Counted from the first letter of the stretch, positions 26,155 to 35,454 are shown. The stretch is 64,000 nucleotides of DNA from Bythopirellula polymerisocia (GCF_007860015.1 NZ_SJPS01000005.1:248001-312000), one strand, 5' to 3'. The notes: generated from the sequence alone by a model not told the origin. Translations and numbers: made by a program.

Positions 26155-28326
26155 TCACTCCCCTGCACTCATCCCCAGATTCTTCCACAGAAATGCCCAA
26201 CAGTCGGCGGTTTCTTCGATCTTCTTGGTTGTCGGAGTTCCCGCACCATGACCAGCACGCGTTTCGATCCGCATGAGGATTGGCGCCGGGCCCGCTTGGG
26301 CTGATTGGAGTGCCGCACCGAATTTGAAACTGTGCATCGGCACGACACGGTCGTCGGTATCTGCGGTTAAAATCATCGTAGCAGGGTATTCGGTTCCTGG
26401 TCGAACGTTGTGATAGGGTGAGTAAGCCAGCAATGCGCGGAATTCGTCGGGGTCGTCGACCGTTCCGTATTCGTCACGCCAGAAATGCCCGGCGGTAAAA
26501 TTTTGATAGCGGAGCATGTCCAATACCCCCACTGCCGGCAGGCAAGCACCAAACAGATCTGGCCGTTGAGTGAGGGCTGCTCCCACAAGTAGCCCACCAT
26601 TGCTCCCCCCCATGATCGCCAGCTTGGGCATTGAAGTGTACTTCTCTGAAATTAACCAATCGGCTGCCGCAATAAAATCGTCGAATACATTCTGTTTTTT
26701 CAATTTCTTTCCCGCCTGATGCCACGCTTCGCCATACTCCCCCCCGCCTCGCAGATTTGGCACGGCCACGACACCTCCCATCTCCATCCAAGTGGCATAA
26801 GCTACCGAGAAATATGGCGAGAGAGAAATGTCGAACCCACCGTAGCCATAGAGCAGCGTCGGCAATTGCCCATTGTGTTCCAAGCCCTTTCGATGCGATA
26901 CGATGATGGGCACACGTGTGCCATCTTTGCTTGTGTAGAAAGCCTGACGCGATTCAAAGAGAGAACGATCGAACTCCACTTCCGGCTGGCGTATCAACGT
27001 GCTCTTGCCGGTCTCGAGATCGAGTCGAAATATGCTCGCCGGGGCAACATAGCTCGTGAACGAAAAAAATGTCACGGAATCGCTTTGGCGCCCTGAGAAT
27101 CCGTCTGCGGAGCCAATCCCTGGTAGTCCAATCGCATGCATCGGCGTCCCATCGAGCTCAAACGCCATTACTTGTGAGACCACATCTTTGAGGTACTTGG
27201 CAACGATTTGATCTTCGAAAAGAGTTACACCTTCAAGTGTTGCTTCTGTAGCTGGAACAATTTCGGTCATTTGCTCGCGGATCGACTTGCCCCCTTCCAG
27301 GCTGTCCACATCGAGCGCAACGACTCGTTTTGTCGGAGCCTCTAAATCTGTGAGGAAATACAATTGTTCATCAACATTACCCAGGAACCAGAATTGATTC
27401 TCGAAATCCTCGACAAGCGGTCGAAAAGGCGCGTCGAGTGAATCATTCACCCTTCGAAAGAAAACCTGATTTTGCGGATCCGTGCTACGCGAGATCATGA
27501 GTACCAAGAACTGGTTGTCGTCGGATCGACGTATCTCAAAGCTCCAGGTCGGTTCATCAGGCCGCTTGTAGACGAGCGTGTCTTCTGACTGCGAATCACC
27601 TAGCTGATGAAAGTAGATTGCTGGATTGATCGCCAGAGCCTGATGTTGTTCTTCGGCCTTCGGTTCGGGGTACCGGGTATAGAAAAATCCAGTCCCCACA
27701 GCATTCCACTGGATGCCACCCCAACGAGTCCATTCGAGTTTGTCGGGTAGTTGCTCTCCCGTGGAGATGTCCATCACATAGATCGTCGACCAATCGGATC
27801 CTGCGTCTTTGCGACCGTAGGCCAGATGCTTGGCGTCATCACTCTCTGCCATGAAGCCTAGTGAGATCGTTCCATCTTCTGACCATTGATTCGGATCAAT
27901 CAGAACGCGACCTGCGCCATCATCGGTGTCAGCCACATAAAGTACGGCCTGATTTTGTAGGCCATCGTTTTTCAGAAAAAAATACTTTCCCGCAGTCTTC
28001 GTGGGCACTGAGAAGCGTTCAAAGTTCCAGAGCTTTGTGAGTCGTTCTTCGATGGCACCCCGCTCGGGAATTCCATCCAGATACTTGCGAGTAATTATAT
28101 TTTCAGCAGCCACCCAGTCAGCCACTTCCTCAGAAGTTCGAACATCCTCCTCCATCCAGCGATAAGGATCCGGCACATCGACACCGTGAAATGTGTCTAC
28201 CTGATCCCCTCGCCTCGCATCGGGATACACCAACCTCGACTCCTTTGCATTTGAAATATCAACGACCACCCAAGATGAGGCCACCATCGCCACAATCACT
28301 GCATTTCTCAAACATTCCATATACAA
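26155..28326 (-). CDS. Exported prolyl oligopeptidase family S9A peptidase
   Basis: Cuts peptides after proline. The 723 residues contain a signal peptide (CLRNAVIVAMVASSWVVV), a seven-bladed propeller (about 70-430) and a C-terminal alpha/beta hydrolase domain. The start DPYRWMEED is typical. The triad is Ser in MGGSNGGLLVG (about 575), Asp in TADTDDRVVPMHS (about 660) and His in RAGHGAGTPTTKK (about 695). Export suggests a role in scavenging peptides outside the cytoplasm. It lies directly downstream of the flavoprotein gene (14 bases), perhaps a transcript tail of the ABC transporter group. Confidence 0.93.
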   Translation of the reverse strand: MYMECLRNAVIVAMVASSWVVVDISNAKESRLVYPDARRGDQVDTFHGVDVPDPYRWMEEDVRTSEEVADWVAAENIITRKYLDGIPERGAIEERLTKLWNFERFSVPTKTAGKYFFLKNDGLQNQAVLYVADTDDGAGRVLIDPNQWSEDGTISLGFMAESDDAKHLAYGRKDAGSDWSTIYVMDISTGEQLPDKLEWTRWGGIQWNAVGTGFFYTRYPEPKAEEQHQALAINPAIYFHQLGDSQSEDTLVYKRPDEPTWSFEIRRSDDNQFLVLMISRSTDPQNQVFFRRVNDSLDAPFRPLVEDFENQFWFLGNVDEQLYFLTDLEAPTKRVVALDVDSLEGGKSIREQMTEIVPATEATLEGVTLFEDQIVAKYLKDVVSQVMAFELDGTPMHAIGLPGIGSADGFSGRQSDSVTFFSFTSYVAPASIFRLDLETGKSTLIRQPEVEFDRSLFESRQAFYTSKDGTRVPIIVSHRKGLEHNGQLPTLLYGYGGFDISLSPYFSVAYATWMEMGGVVAVPNLRGGGEYGEAWHQAGKKLKKQNVFDDFIAAADWLISEKYTSMPKLAIMGGSNGGLLVGAALTQRPDLFGACLPAVGVLDMLRYQNFTAGHFWRDEYGTVDDPDEFRALLAYSPYHNVRPGTEYPATMILTADTDDRVVPMHSFKFGAALQSAQAGPAPILMRIETRAGHGAGTPTTKKIEETADCWAFLWKNLGMSAGE

Positions 28327-28340
28327 ATTCTCCTTTGAAA

Positions 28341-29024
28341 CTATCCTGCAATCGGCGGCATTGTAGTATAAACATCCAGGTCTTCTCGCTCTCCGAGTAT
28401 GGCGAATAGCTCGCGTATTTGCGCTAGACCCTCAACGAATCGAAATTCAAAACTGGACTGGCGACTTTTGCTCCCTAAGACGTAGTAATCTGGGGCCGGA
28501 TTGAGAAAGCTCAGTGGCTCGGTCGACTCGTCAACTTGGTCTTCTCCTTCGACTTTGACAAAATGATCGCTGTCTGTCCCTGAAATGTCGAGCACAACCT
28601 CCGAAGTGAAAACCGATTCGTGTCCGCTAGAACTATGGCAGCTAATCCGCCATCCATCCTCATCGTCATGGCTAATTCTCTGGACTTCCATTCCCAGGTG
28701 CAGCGAGTCCGCTAACAAATCTGATTCAGCCAGGGGCCTAAGATAACACTGACAATACTCCGAGGCTGAGAGCTTCGCCGAACCTGCCGGACAATGCCAC
28801 TTGGAATCCTGCGCCTTGAGCGCCGCAACTCCCAAAGTGGAAGCATGCTCACCGAATGAGCCATTCAGCAAGATTTCACCAGCATCATGCATACTCTGCG
28901 CTGGTTGCACGCTCCGTTCAATCACTTCGGCGCTGTACCCCAGATAGCGGGCATAGAGTGCCGTCTCCAACCCAATCGGCCCGGCTCCCAGAATCACTAC
29001 CCGTGGTTGAGAATCGTCGTCCAT
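28341..29024 (-). CDS. Short FAD/NAD(P)-binding oxidoreductase-like protein
   Basis: The N-terminus has the Rossmann dinucleotide motif VVILGAGPIGLETALYARYLG and the acidic end of the second strand (VIER), as in pyridine-nucleotide-disulfide or monooxygenase flavoproteins. At 227 residues it is shorter than typical members, which exceed 300; no second full nucleotide motif or CxxC is visible. It may be a minimal flavoprotein or a C-terminally reduced one. The gene follows the ABC permease by about a dozen bases, hinting at a common operon. Confidence 0.7.
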   Translation of the reverse strand: MDDDSQPRVVILGAGPIGLETALYARYLGYSAEVIERSVQPAQSMHDAGEILLNGSFGEHASTLGVAALKAQDSKWHCPAGSAKLSASEYCQCYLRPLAESDLLADSLHLGMEVQRISHDDEDGWRISCHSSSGHESVFTSEVVLDISGTDSDHFVKVEGEDQVDESTEPLSFLNPAPDYYVLGSKSRQSSFEFRFVEGLAQIRELFAILGEREDLDVYTTMPPIAG

Positions 29025-29035
29025 TGATCAGTTCC

Positions 29036-29857
29036 CTAGCTGCTCGCGCTACGGTAGCTCCACAGAGCCCGTTTAAAGACCCAGCGGCTCCCCAGCAAAC
29101 TACCCAATGTAGCAACCACTCCGAAGGCCGCCAGCCACGAATGTTCCCAAGACAATGGTTTGGCAATGAGTCGGGCTGGCACATTAATCACCACCAGAAT
29201 TGGGATCACAAAAGTGAACAATTGCCTGAGAGGCGTGCCCCAGGTTCCTTGGTAGATCTCCATCGGATACCGTGAGAAGTTCGTGATGTAGAACCAAAAA
29301 TCGTAGAGCGACTGATTGCGCCCGAGCCAAATACTTGTCGCCGCCAAGGCTATCATAACGCTGTACAAGATCAGGACTCCCATCAAAATGTACACGGGAT
29401 ACAGCAGTACTTGCCAGAATGAGAGTTCGAGCCCTTCGATTCGCGGAACGGAATAAAAGAGTAGCAACATCGCAACGAAAAAGTTTCCTAGCGACGACCA
29501 ACTGATCCGCCGAAGTGAAACCAGAAACTGCGTATCAATGGGCTTCAGCAGGGCAAAGTCGAGTCCTCCCGTGCGGACTTGTTCGCTAAGTTCTTCGGCG
29601 TTCGGCATGAAGAACGCTTGTACCAGACTGTTTACGAACATCGTCGTGGCGATAAATACAAAGAACTCAAACTTGCCCCAGCCGGCAATGTTCGGTGTGA
29701 ACTGATAAACGAGTACGTAGAATCCCAGGTTCATGATCATCCACGACATCGACGAGAACGTGTCGATCAAAAAATTCGCGCGGAACGTCATATCCCGCAC
29801 CAAACTGTTGCGGACAAACGTGAGGAATACACCAAGATAGGAAGGATGATGGGACAT
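29036..29857 (-). CDS. ABC-2 type exporter permease (ABC2_membrane_6-like), subunit 1
   Basis: Six-helix inner-membrane permease of the DUF990/ABC2_membrane_6 type. The region RDMTFRANFLIDTFSSMSWMIMNLGFYV near 20-50 (described by pieces RDMTFRANF and FYVLVYQF) is followed by FVFIATTMFVNSLVQAFF and TGGLDFALLKPID near 105, the last being a hallmark of this family. I chose MSHHPSYLG as start because the upstream alternative (to 29917) adds a hydrophobic stretch not seen in the family. Partner permease and ATPase lie upstream. Exported substrate unknown. Confidence 0.85.
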   Translation of the reverse strand: MSHHPSYLGVFLTFVRNSLVRDMTFRANFLIDTFSSMSWMIMNLGFYVLVYQFTPNIAGWGKFEFFVFIATTMFVNSLVQAFFMPNAEELSEQVRTGGLDFALLKPIDTQFLVSLRRISWSSLGNFFVAMLLLFYSVPRIEGLELSFWQVLLYPVYILMGVLILYSVMIALAATSIWLGRNQSLYDFWFYITNFSRYPMEIYQGTWGTPLRQLFTFVIPILVVINVPARLIAKPLSWEHSWLAAFGVVATLGSLLGSRWVFKRALWSYRSASS

Positions 29858-29943
29858 GAGTGAATTGATGAGTGTAAAGCTAGGAGTGATGGGCAAAAGA
29901 AATTGCAAATTCACCACGCCTTATTCGTTACTCATCGCTGCAT

Positions 29944-30759
29944 TTAGCCTCCATACCCGCTGTAGCGATTGAAACCAGCTTGCATTGTCATGCGACACAG
30001 CACGATAAACCCCAATACCCACGCAGTCTGAATCATCAGGCCGTGAACCAATTCCGTACCCTGCACCTTGCCCAAAAAAACCGCTGCCGGGAAATAGGCC
30101 ATGTATTTGAACGGCAGGAAATCCACGATCGTCCTCCATGGTTCTGGCAATATTTCTAAAGGGAACATGTGTCCGGAGAAGAAGAATGTAAACAACATGT
30201 AAACGAAGAGCAGTGAAGAAACCTCCAAAAACCAGAAGGAAATCATTCCCATCGTCGCTTCCAGGAAAAAGCCGAGCAAGAAAGCCAGCACCAGCGACAA
30301 CAGAAAGGCGACCATCACCTCAGTTGGCGGCCACCCTGGAAAGTAACTTCGGCAGATATAGTAGACCAAGGCAAACGGCCCCGCCGCAACCGAGTAGTAA
30401 ACCACCTTGTGGGCGATACGGGCGAGCAGCAGATAGCCGATCAGGTCGATTGGCTGGACGAGGAACTTCTTGATTTCCCCTTCCCGCACCTGTCGGGCAA
30501 TTCCTGAAGCTAACCCTGGCATACTTGAGAAGGCGCGTGCGAGCATGGTGAGCAGATAGTAAGCCACGATGTCGTTGCGAGTAAAACCCTTGATGAGACC
30601 GCTGCCGGCTGACGCGAACACCGCCGTCCACAGAAAAATCTGCGTTACGATCGGGAGAAACCGCATCAAGGTCCCCAGCGCAAAGTCCCCCCGATAGACC
30701 AGGCGTTCTTCGACGCAGATCTTCAGGATCGTCCACCAAGTTTCAGCACGTGCAAGCAT
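29944..30759 (-). CDS. ABC-2 type exporter permease (ABC2_membrane_6-like), subunit 2
   Basis: Second transmembrane subunit; homologous in layout to its neighbour. It shows RGDFALGTLMRFLPIVTQI, an FLWTAVFASAG helix, VREGEIKKFLVQPIDLIGY near 95, the family's cytoplasmic signature, and several later hydrophobic helices ending in VLGFIVLCRM. Start taken at MLARAETWW; the in-frame upstream Met (to 30816) would add 19 residues within the upstream inverted repeat region. Heterodimeric permeases of this family pair with a single ATPase, matching this locus. Confidence 0.85.
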   Translation of the reverse strand: MLARAETWWTILKICVEERLVYRGDFALGTLMRFLPIVTQIFLWTAVFASAGSGLIKGFTRNDIVAYYLLTMLARAFSSMPGLASGIARQVREGEIKKFLVQPIDLIGYLLLARIAHKVVYYSVAAGPFALVYYICRSYFPGWPPTEVMVAFLLSLVLAFLLGFFLEATMGMISFWFLEVSSLLFVYMLFTFFFSGHMFPLEILPEPWRTIVDFLPFKYMAYFPAAVFLGKVQGTELVHGLMIQTAWVLGFIVLCRMTMQAGFNRYSGYGG

Positions 30760-30790
30760 ATTTAGGTAGTTATCGAATTGTAAAATTTCA

Positions 30791-30851
30791 AGTTTCGAGG
30801 CGCGAGTTACGGGCAAATAGATTATTCACCCGCGACTCAAAACTCGAAGCT
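30791..30851. repeat. Imperfect 23-bp inverted repeat between ABC genes
   Basis: Arms at 30791-30813 and 30829-30851 match at 16 of 23 positions with a 15-base spacer; the best blocks are TTCGAG/CTCGAA, GAGT/ACTC and CGGG/CCCG. The right arm reaches the stop codon of the ATPase gene. In the minus-strand transcript it could form a hairpin between ATPase and permease, perhaps limiting readthrough or stabilising the ATPase message. Confidence 0.5.
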
Positions 30852-31912
30852 CATTTATTGCTCCGCTCGCTTACCCCCGCGGTTCGCATTTCCCCATTCC
30901 GTATCTCCTCGGCCGTCTTTCCTCGCTCGCTCTCCTCGGCTGAGTGCGAAAACAACTCGGCGATCACTTCCTCCAGGGGAGGATCTTCCACGCTGATATC
31001 TTCAAGCGTGTGGTTCGCCAGCACCGAGGAAAGTACCTGCGAAATCTTCCCGCGATCGACTCGTAATCTGGCTTTTGGTTCGACTATCTCGAGCACATCA
31101 CCATAGCGGGCTAGGTCGCTCGGCATTCGACCATCCGAAAAAAGCAGCGAGAGGATTTTGTGGCCGCTGAATTTGTCGATAATCCCGGCCAGTGAACCAT
31201 CGTAAATGATTTCTCCCTGCGCGATGATTACTACCCGCTTGCAGAGAGCAGCCACGTCCTTCATATAGTGGCTTGTCAACAAAATCGTAATTTTCCGCTC
31301 CTGCTGATAGAACTTCAAGAACTTCTGAATGTTGTGCTGTGCGATCACGTCCAGACCAATGGTTGGTTCGTCGAGGAATAACACATCTGGAGAATGCAAC
31401 AGTGCGGCAGTCAGTTCCATCTTCATCCGCTCGCCCAGCGAGAGTTCGCGGACCGGGCGACCGAGAAGGTGCCCCACATTGAGCAGATCACACAACTCAT
31501 CGCGAGTCCGCACAAATTTGTCGTGTTCGATCCGATAAATTTTTTCGTGGAGTGTGAATGATTCCTGCGCCGGGAGATCCCACCAGAGCTGATTCTTCTG
31601 GCCCATTACCAGGGCAAAGCGGCGGCGATAGTCATTTTCTCGGAGCCATGGAACGTGCCCCAGCACCCGGGCCTCACCCCCCGTGGGGCTGATTACGCCG
31701 GAGAGCAACTTGAGAGTCGTAGTCTTTCCAGCGCCATTGGGTCCTAGAAAGGCCACAAACTCACCCTGCTCTACGTCAAGATCGATCGCCTTCACAGCGG
31801 CCACTTCACGGTACTCGCGGTGGAACAGCCCTCGGACGGAGGCCATCAGCCCTTCGTTTTTCTGATAGACGCGGTAGGACTTCTGGAGCTGGCGAATTTC
31901 GATGGCGTTCAT
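30851..31912 (-). CDS. ABC-2 exporter ATPase
   Basis: ATP-binding subunit of the exporter, 353 residues. Walker A is [12 protein letters not shown] near 55, the Q-loop region [11 protein letters not shown] near 110, signature [11 protein letters not shown] near 155, Walker [14 protein letters not shown] near 175, and switch His in LLTSHYMKD near 210. A C-terminal extension (about 240-353) with alternating charged segments follows. The long [11 protein letters not shown] form of the Q-loop is typical of the NatA-like branch that pairs with ABC2_membrane_6 permeases. First gene of the exporter transcript. Confidence 0.93.
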   Translation of the reverse strand: MNAIEIRQLQKSYRVYQKNEGLMASVRGLFHREYREVAAVKAIDLDVEQGEFVAFLGPNGAGKTTTLKLLSGVISPTGGEARVLGHVPWLRENDYRRRFALVMGQKNQLWWDLPAQESFTLHEKIYRIEHDKFVRTRDELCDLLNVGHLLGRPVRELSLGERMKMELTAALLHSPDVLFLDEPTIGLDVIAQHNIQKFLKFYQQERKITILLTSHYMKDVAALCKRVVIIAQGEIIYDGSLAGIIDKFSGHKILSLLFSDGRMPSDLARYGDVLEIVEPKARLRVDRGKISQVLSSVLANHTLEDISVEDPPLEEVIAELFSHSAEESERGKTAEEIRNGEMRTAGVSERSNK

Positions 31913-31960
31913 AGGTTAGCGATTATAGGCCCTCTTTCCCTCATCGGACAGAGCCTCTCA

Positions 31961-32097
31961 TTGGTAGTTGGTACTTGGTGCTTGTGGTTGGTGGTCAGTG
32001 GTTGGGTAATGGCGGTTGGTCAATAGTCGTTCCACGTCTAAACTAGATGCTCGCTTTCCACGAACCACCAGCCACCATCCAGGAACCACCCACCACC
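31961..32097. repeat. GGT/ACC-rich imperfect inverted repeat
   Basis: A G/T-rich run (31961-32026, repeated TTGG, GTGGT and TTGGT words) is mirrored by a C/A-rich run (32062-32097, repeated CCACC words). Arms 31990-32021 and 32066-32097 agree at about 22 of 32 positions as an inverted repeat. The right arm ends one base before the start codon of the rhomboid-like gene, where no ribosome site is visible. Confidence 0.55.
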
Positions 32098-32098
32098 T

Positions 32099-32923
32099 AT
32101 GCTCAAGCGCCTCGAATCTCTCTTACGCCCCTGGGCCATCCCCAACCTGACTGTGATCCTCATCGCTGGTCAGGCGCTATTGTATTTGGTGCAGATGGCC
32201 AGGGCAGGTGGCAATCTCGGAGTTGACGCTCTCGCAAAAATCTATCTTGATCCAGGCATGGTGCTACAGGGCGAAGTCTGGCGACTATTCACTTTCGCAT
32301 TTGTCCCACCACAAATGGCCATGATATGGGCGTTCTTCTATTGGATGATCTTTTATCTATGCGGCACGACTCTTGAGAACCAATGGGGGGCTTCTCGCTA
32401 CAATGTATTCCTATTAATTGGTCTCATCGCCAATATTCTCGCTGCGTTCGTGGCCTGGCGATTCGGTGCCTTAGAAGTTGCCAGCAACGAATTTCTGTAC
32501 AGCACAGTTTTCTTGGCATTCGCGCGATTATTCCCAAAATTCGTTATCAACATTTTCTTTGTCTTGCCAATCCAAATCAAATGGCTTGCCCTCTTGATGT
32601 GGATAAGTTTGGGTTATGGCATAGTCGTCGGCGACTGGATGCAGCGATTGTTGATTGTCGCCTCCGTGTTCAACTACCTGGTATTTTTCGGCCGCGATCA
32701 TTGGCGAGACTTGAAGCAAGCAGAGCGCCGTCGCTCTTACCAAGCCCGAACTGAAAAAGCTGGTCAGGCCCCCGTTCACAAGTGCCGCATCTGTGGCCTC
32801 GACAGCAATGCGTCGCCGAAGACTTCGTTCCGCTATTGCTCCAAGTGTGATGGACAATGCTGTTATTGTCCTGAGCACATTCAGGATCATGAGCATGTCG
32901 TCGAAGTGACTGCTAGTTCGTAG
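32099..32923 (+). CDS. Rhomboid-fold membrane protein without catalytic serine, C-terminal zinc ribbon
   Basis: Six or so hydrophobic helices show the rhomboid layout: VWRLFTFAFVPP before helix 2, then YLCGTTLENQWGASRYNVF in place of the usual lEr.wGs.rf segment. Where active rhomboids have GxSG, this protein reads ASNEFLYSTVFLAF, and no catalytic Ser-His pair is apparent, so it resembles derlin-type pseudoproteases. A soluble tail (about 225-274) has CRIC, YCSKC, CCYC and following His, which should bind one or two zinc ions. The start codon follows an inverted repeat with no Shine-Dalgarno; the next Met is 32 residues in. Confidence 0.75.
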   Translation: MLKRLESLLRPWAIPNLTVILIAGQALLYLVQMARAGGNLGVDALAKIYLDPGMVLQGEVWRLFTFAFVPPQMAMIWAFFYWMIFYLCGTTLENQWGASRYNVFLLIGLIANILAAFVAWRFGALEVASNEFLYSTVFLAFARLFPKFVINIFFVLPIQIKWLALLMWISLGYGIVVGDWMQRLLIVASVFNYLVFFGRDHWRDLKQAERRRSYQARTEKAGQAPVHKCRICGLDSNASPKTSFRYCSKCDGQCCYCPEHIQDHEHVVEVTASS

Positions 32924-32991
32924 GTTGCGTTCTGCGGATCAATTGCCGTACAATTCGGCTTGAGATAATTAGCACAGACACGGAGGAAACA

Positions 32992-33186
32992 ATGCTCCTA
33001 GCTCATATGGTTACCGAGGCCACACACACAGTTACCCAATCAGGAATTGGCCTGGGTTCTGCAATTGCCGTCGTTTGTTCCTGGCAGCGAAACCGATCGA
33101 TTCTGTGGGCGATTCTGGCTGGAGTACTCACCTGGTTTTACGTCATTTACTTTGCCATGACTCGAACGCCGGGTGAACTATCCTAG
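32992..33186 (+). CDS. Small membrane protein, 64 residues
   Basis: Has a strong GGAGG site five bases before the ATG and two hydrophobic segments: GLGSAIAVVCSW and ILWAILAGVLTWFYVIYFAM, separated by the basic QRNRS turn, so a helical hairpin is likely. It follows the rhomboid-like gene by about 70 bases and may act with it. Function unknown. It converges on the kinase gene with only five bases between stops. Confidence 0.68.
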   Translation: MLLAHMVTEATHTVTQSGIGLGSAIAVVCSWQRNRSILWAILAGVLTWFYVIYFAMTRTPGELS

Positions 33187-33191
33187 GCACT

Positions 33192-34937
33192 CTATCCAGC
33201 AGCCATTTCGACAAGCTCCGCGGCGAGCTTCTTCCGTTTGGGGCACCCATTGCAGTTCCACCAATCGGACGCCTCACGGCTTGACCACGGTTCATTCAGC
33301 GGGACTTGATCTAACTGGTCTCGGAGAGCATCAACGGTCTGAAAACGATCCTCTGGTTGTTTTTCGAGGCAGCGGAGAATGATTTCTTCGAGTTCAACCG
33401 GAATTGACGAATTCCATTCCCGCGGTGCGACGGGGGCTTCGCTGGCGTGGGCAATCAGCACTTTGATTGGCTGAGGGTAATCAAACGGTGGATGCCCGGT
33501 TACCATCAAATACATGACCGCCCCGAGCGAATAGATATCACTTCGCTCATCGACCTCAGTAGTGCCCGTCGCCTGTTCGGGTGACATGTAGAGCGGCGAA
33601 CCGGTAATCGAACCTTCTTGGGTCAATTCCACGTCATCGGCTTCCTTGGTCGGTTTGGCGAGTCCGAAATCCAAGAGCTTTGCTACGTCGAACTGTCCCC
33701 CTCGGTAGGCGCAGAAGATATTGGCTGGCTTGATATCACGGTGGACCAACCCTTGAGAGTGAGCTTCAGCGAGTGCGTCGCAGACCTGCTTCATCAAGTA
33801 CACCACCCGACCAGAAGGTATGGCTCCGTAGTTACTCACCATTTCGCCAATGTTGTGGCCCGGCAGAAATTCCATCACATAGTAGAAAGTACCATCATCG
33901 GTACGACCATAGTCATAGATGTCGATCGAATTCCAGTGCGAGAGCTTGGCGGTGGCTTGCACCTCGCGCTCGAAACGGGCTAACACCTTGGGATCGCGAG
34001 TCTTTTCGGGGCGAATAATCTTTATCGCACATGGTCGTTTCATCATGTGGTGCTCAGCCAGATACACCTCGCCCATGCCGCCGCTCCCCAGCATTTGCCG
34101 CAGGCGATACTGTCCAAGTTGCTTGGCGGCGAAGGCCTCCTGCCGCAGATTGCCGATCGTCTTTACCCCGACAGTACCCACTACGACCATGAGAAGTATC
34201 GCCAGCGTCTGTTCTACAAATACACCTCGAAAGGGTGCCATATGGCTCAACTCCGCAAATGCAGGTGAACTGAAGTACACAATCAAAAGCATCAACAATG
34301 GAGCCAGGCCCATGAGACACAGCACAACCGCAGCACGTTGCCATCTGTTGGGGATGAAAACCGAGTAGGTGAAGATCAGCAGCAGCCAAACTCCAGTGAT
34401 ATTGGGAATATGCGAATGGCCATCTGTTAACTCCGAACATTGGATAAGTTGCTCGTAGTTCAATAACAAAAAGAACAACGCAGGGGCACCAAAGACGAGC
34501 AATTCGGTGAGACGCAAATGCTTGACCACGAAATCGCAACGAGTACACATCCGTTGTGCTATCAATGCCAGCAGAGCGGTCACTCCGGCTTGGCACCAGA
34601 GGGTTGTCAGCGAATGGCTGGCAAAATACTGCGTCGGCGACAGTATGGCCCTAGCCAGAAAGACCGCAAATCCCCCACACAAAAGCAGGGACACTATCCG
34701 CAACCGATCTCGCAACACATCCAGTGTTTCCTGGGTTAATTCAGGTGCGCTACCCTCCACCAGGGCAATATTTCGCCGAACCGGAACCCGCAGATTTGGC
34801 TGCGTCGCATCTGACAATTCTAGGAGCGAGAGTGGCGACTCAATCGTCTCGGCATAACTGGGCGAATCGAGACTGGGTGAGTCGGGACTCGGCGAGTTGG
34901 CAGACGGAGGGGCGGAATTGATGATTGTTGGATCCAT
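33192..34937 (-). CDS. Membrane Ser/Thr protein kinase with N-terminal six-helix domain
   Basis: The 581-residue protein has six predicted membrane helices at about 85-265, then a Hanks-type kinase domain at about 275-545. Kinase motifs are complete: GSGGMGEVYLAEH (glycine loop), CAIKII (Lys), VHRDIKPANIF (catalytic loop), LDFGLAK (DFG) and SPLYMSPEQ (APE-like). The tail ends SDWWNCNGCPKRKK, a possible metal-binding CxxC. Most bacterial kinases of this class have the kinase N-terminal and a single helix; the reversed layout with a six-helix sensor domain suggests sensing in or at the membrane. Confidence 0.93.
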   Translation of the reverse strand: MDPTIINSAPPSANSPSPDSPSLDSPSYAETIESPLSLLELSDATQPNLRVPVRRNIALVEGSAPELTQETLDVLRDRLRIVSLLLCGGFAVFLARAILSPTQYFASHSLTTLWCQAGVTALLALIAQRMCTRCDFVVKHLRLTELLVFGAPALFFLLLNYEQLIQCSELTDGHSHIPNITGVWLLLIFTYSVFIPNRWQRAAVVLCLMGLAPLLMLLIVYFSSPAFAELSHMAPFRGVFVEQTLAILLMVVVGTVGVKTIGNLRQEAFAAKQLGQYRLRQMLGSGGMGEVYLAEHHMMKRPCAIKIIRPEKTRDPKVLARFEREVQATAKLSHWNSIDIYDYGRTDDGTFYYVMEFLPGHNIGEMVSNYGAIPSGRVVYLMKQVCDALAEAHSQGLVHRDIKPANIFCAYRGGQFDVAKLLDFGLAKPTKEADDVELTQEGSITGSPLYMSPEQATGTTEVDERSDIYSLGAVMYLMVTGHPPFDYPQPIKVLIAHASEAPVAPREWNSSIPVELEEIILRCLEKQPEDRFQTVDALRDQLDQVPLNEPWSSREASDWWNCNGCPKRKKLAAELVEMAAG

Positions 34938-35454
34938 GTTTTTTCACTGCTGGACAATGTCCTGTTGCTGAGTGATATTCCTATCATGGTACTCCAGATG
35001 GCCTTTCGGGGGCAGGGGCGAATGCTGGCTATGAGAAAAGTCCGGCTATTTGGCCCCCTCCCGAACGGATTGAACCGGACAGCGTACTAGTAACTTGGTG
35101 ATGCAAAGGTGCAACAAGATGTTGCCCAAAACCAGCGCGTTCAGCGGCAAAGTGGATGGCCAGCAACATGCTCTGCGGAAGGAACCTCGGAACTGGACCC
35201 GGTCGGTGGTCGGACTGCCTTGTTGTGAAAAGTTTCCTCTAGGCCTGGACTTTATGAACTAGGCTTTAAGTGTGATTCCCTTCGGCTCACACATGCTTTT
35301 CACCACTTTTCATTTCCAGGTCGTTTCTCCTCGGCGACCACAACATCGGTTCATCCAATCTGGATATCAACTCATTTGCTTGTGTCTGCGATCACGTTTC
35401 GCGCGTTGATTGTCAGGCAGCTATCCAAACGAGTTGCTGACGAGGCACCACTGA
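34938..35454. other. Divergent intergenic region before the subtilase gene
   Basis: About 520 bases with no supported gene. A hairpin GTGTGA...TCACAC lies at 35271-35293, and TAGGC occurs twice at about 35243 and 35262. The region must hold promoters for the kinase and protease genes; boxes could not be assigned. A long leader for the protease is possible. Confidence 0.45.

Noticed and set aside
31961..32026. GGT-rich run considered as a small tandem gene or CRISPR-like array
   Set aside because: Words are irregular and no open frame or spacer structure exists; treated as an inverted repeat.
34054..34596. Minus-strand open frame of 180 residues
   Set aside because: Alternate frame of the kinase gene with no hydrophobic pattern or motif.
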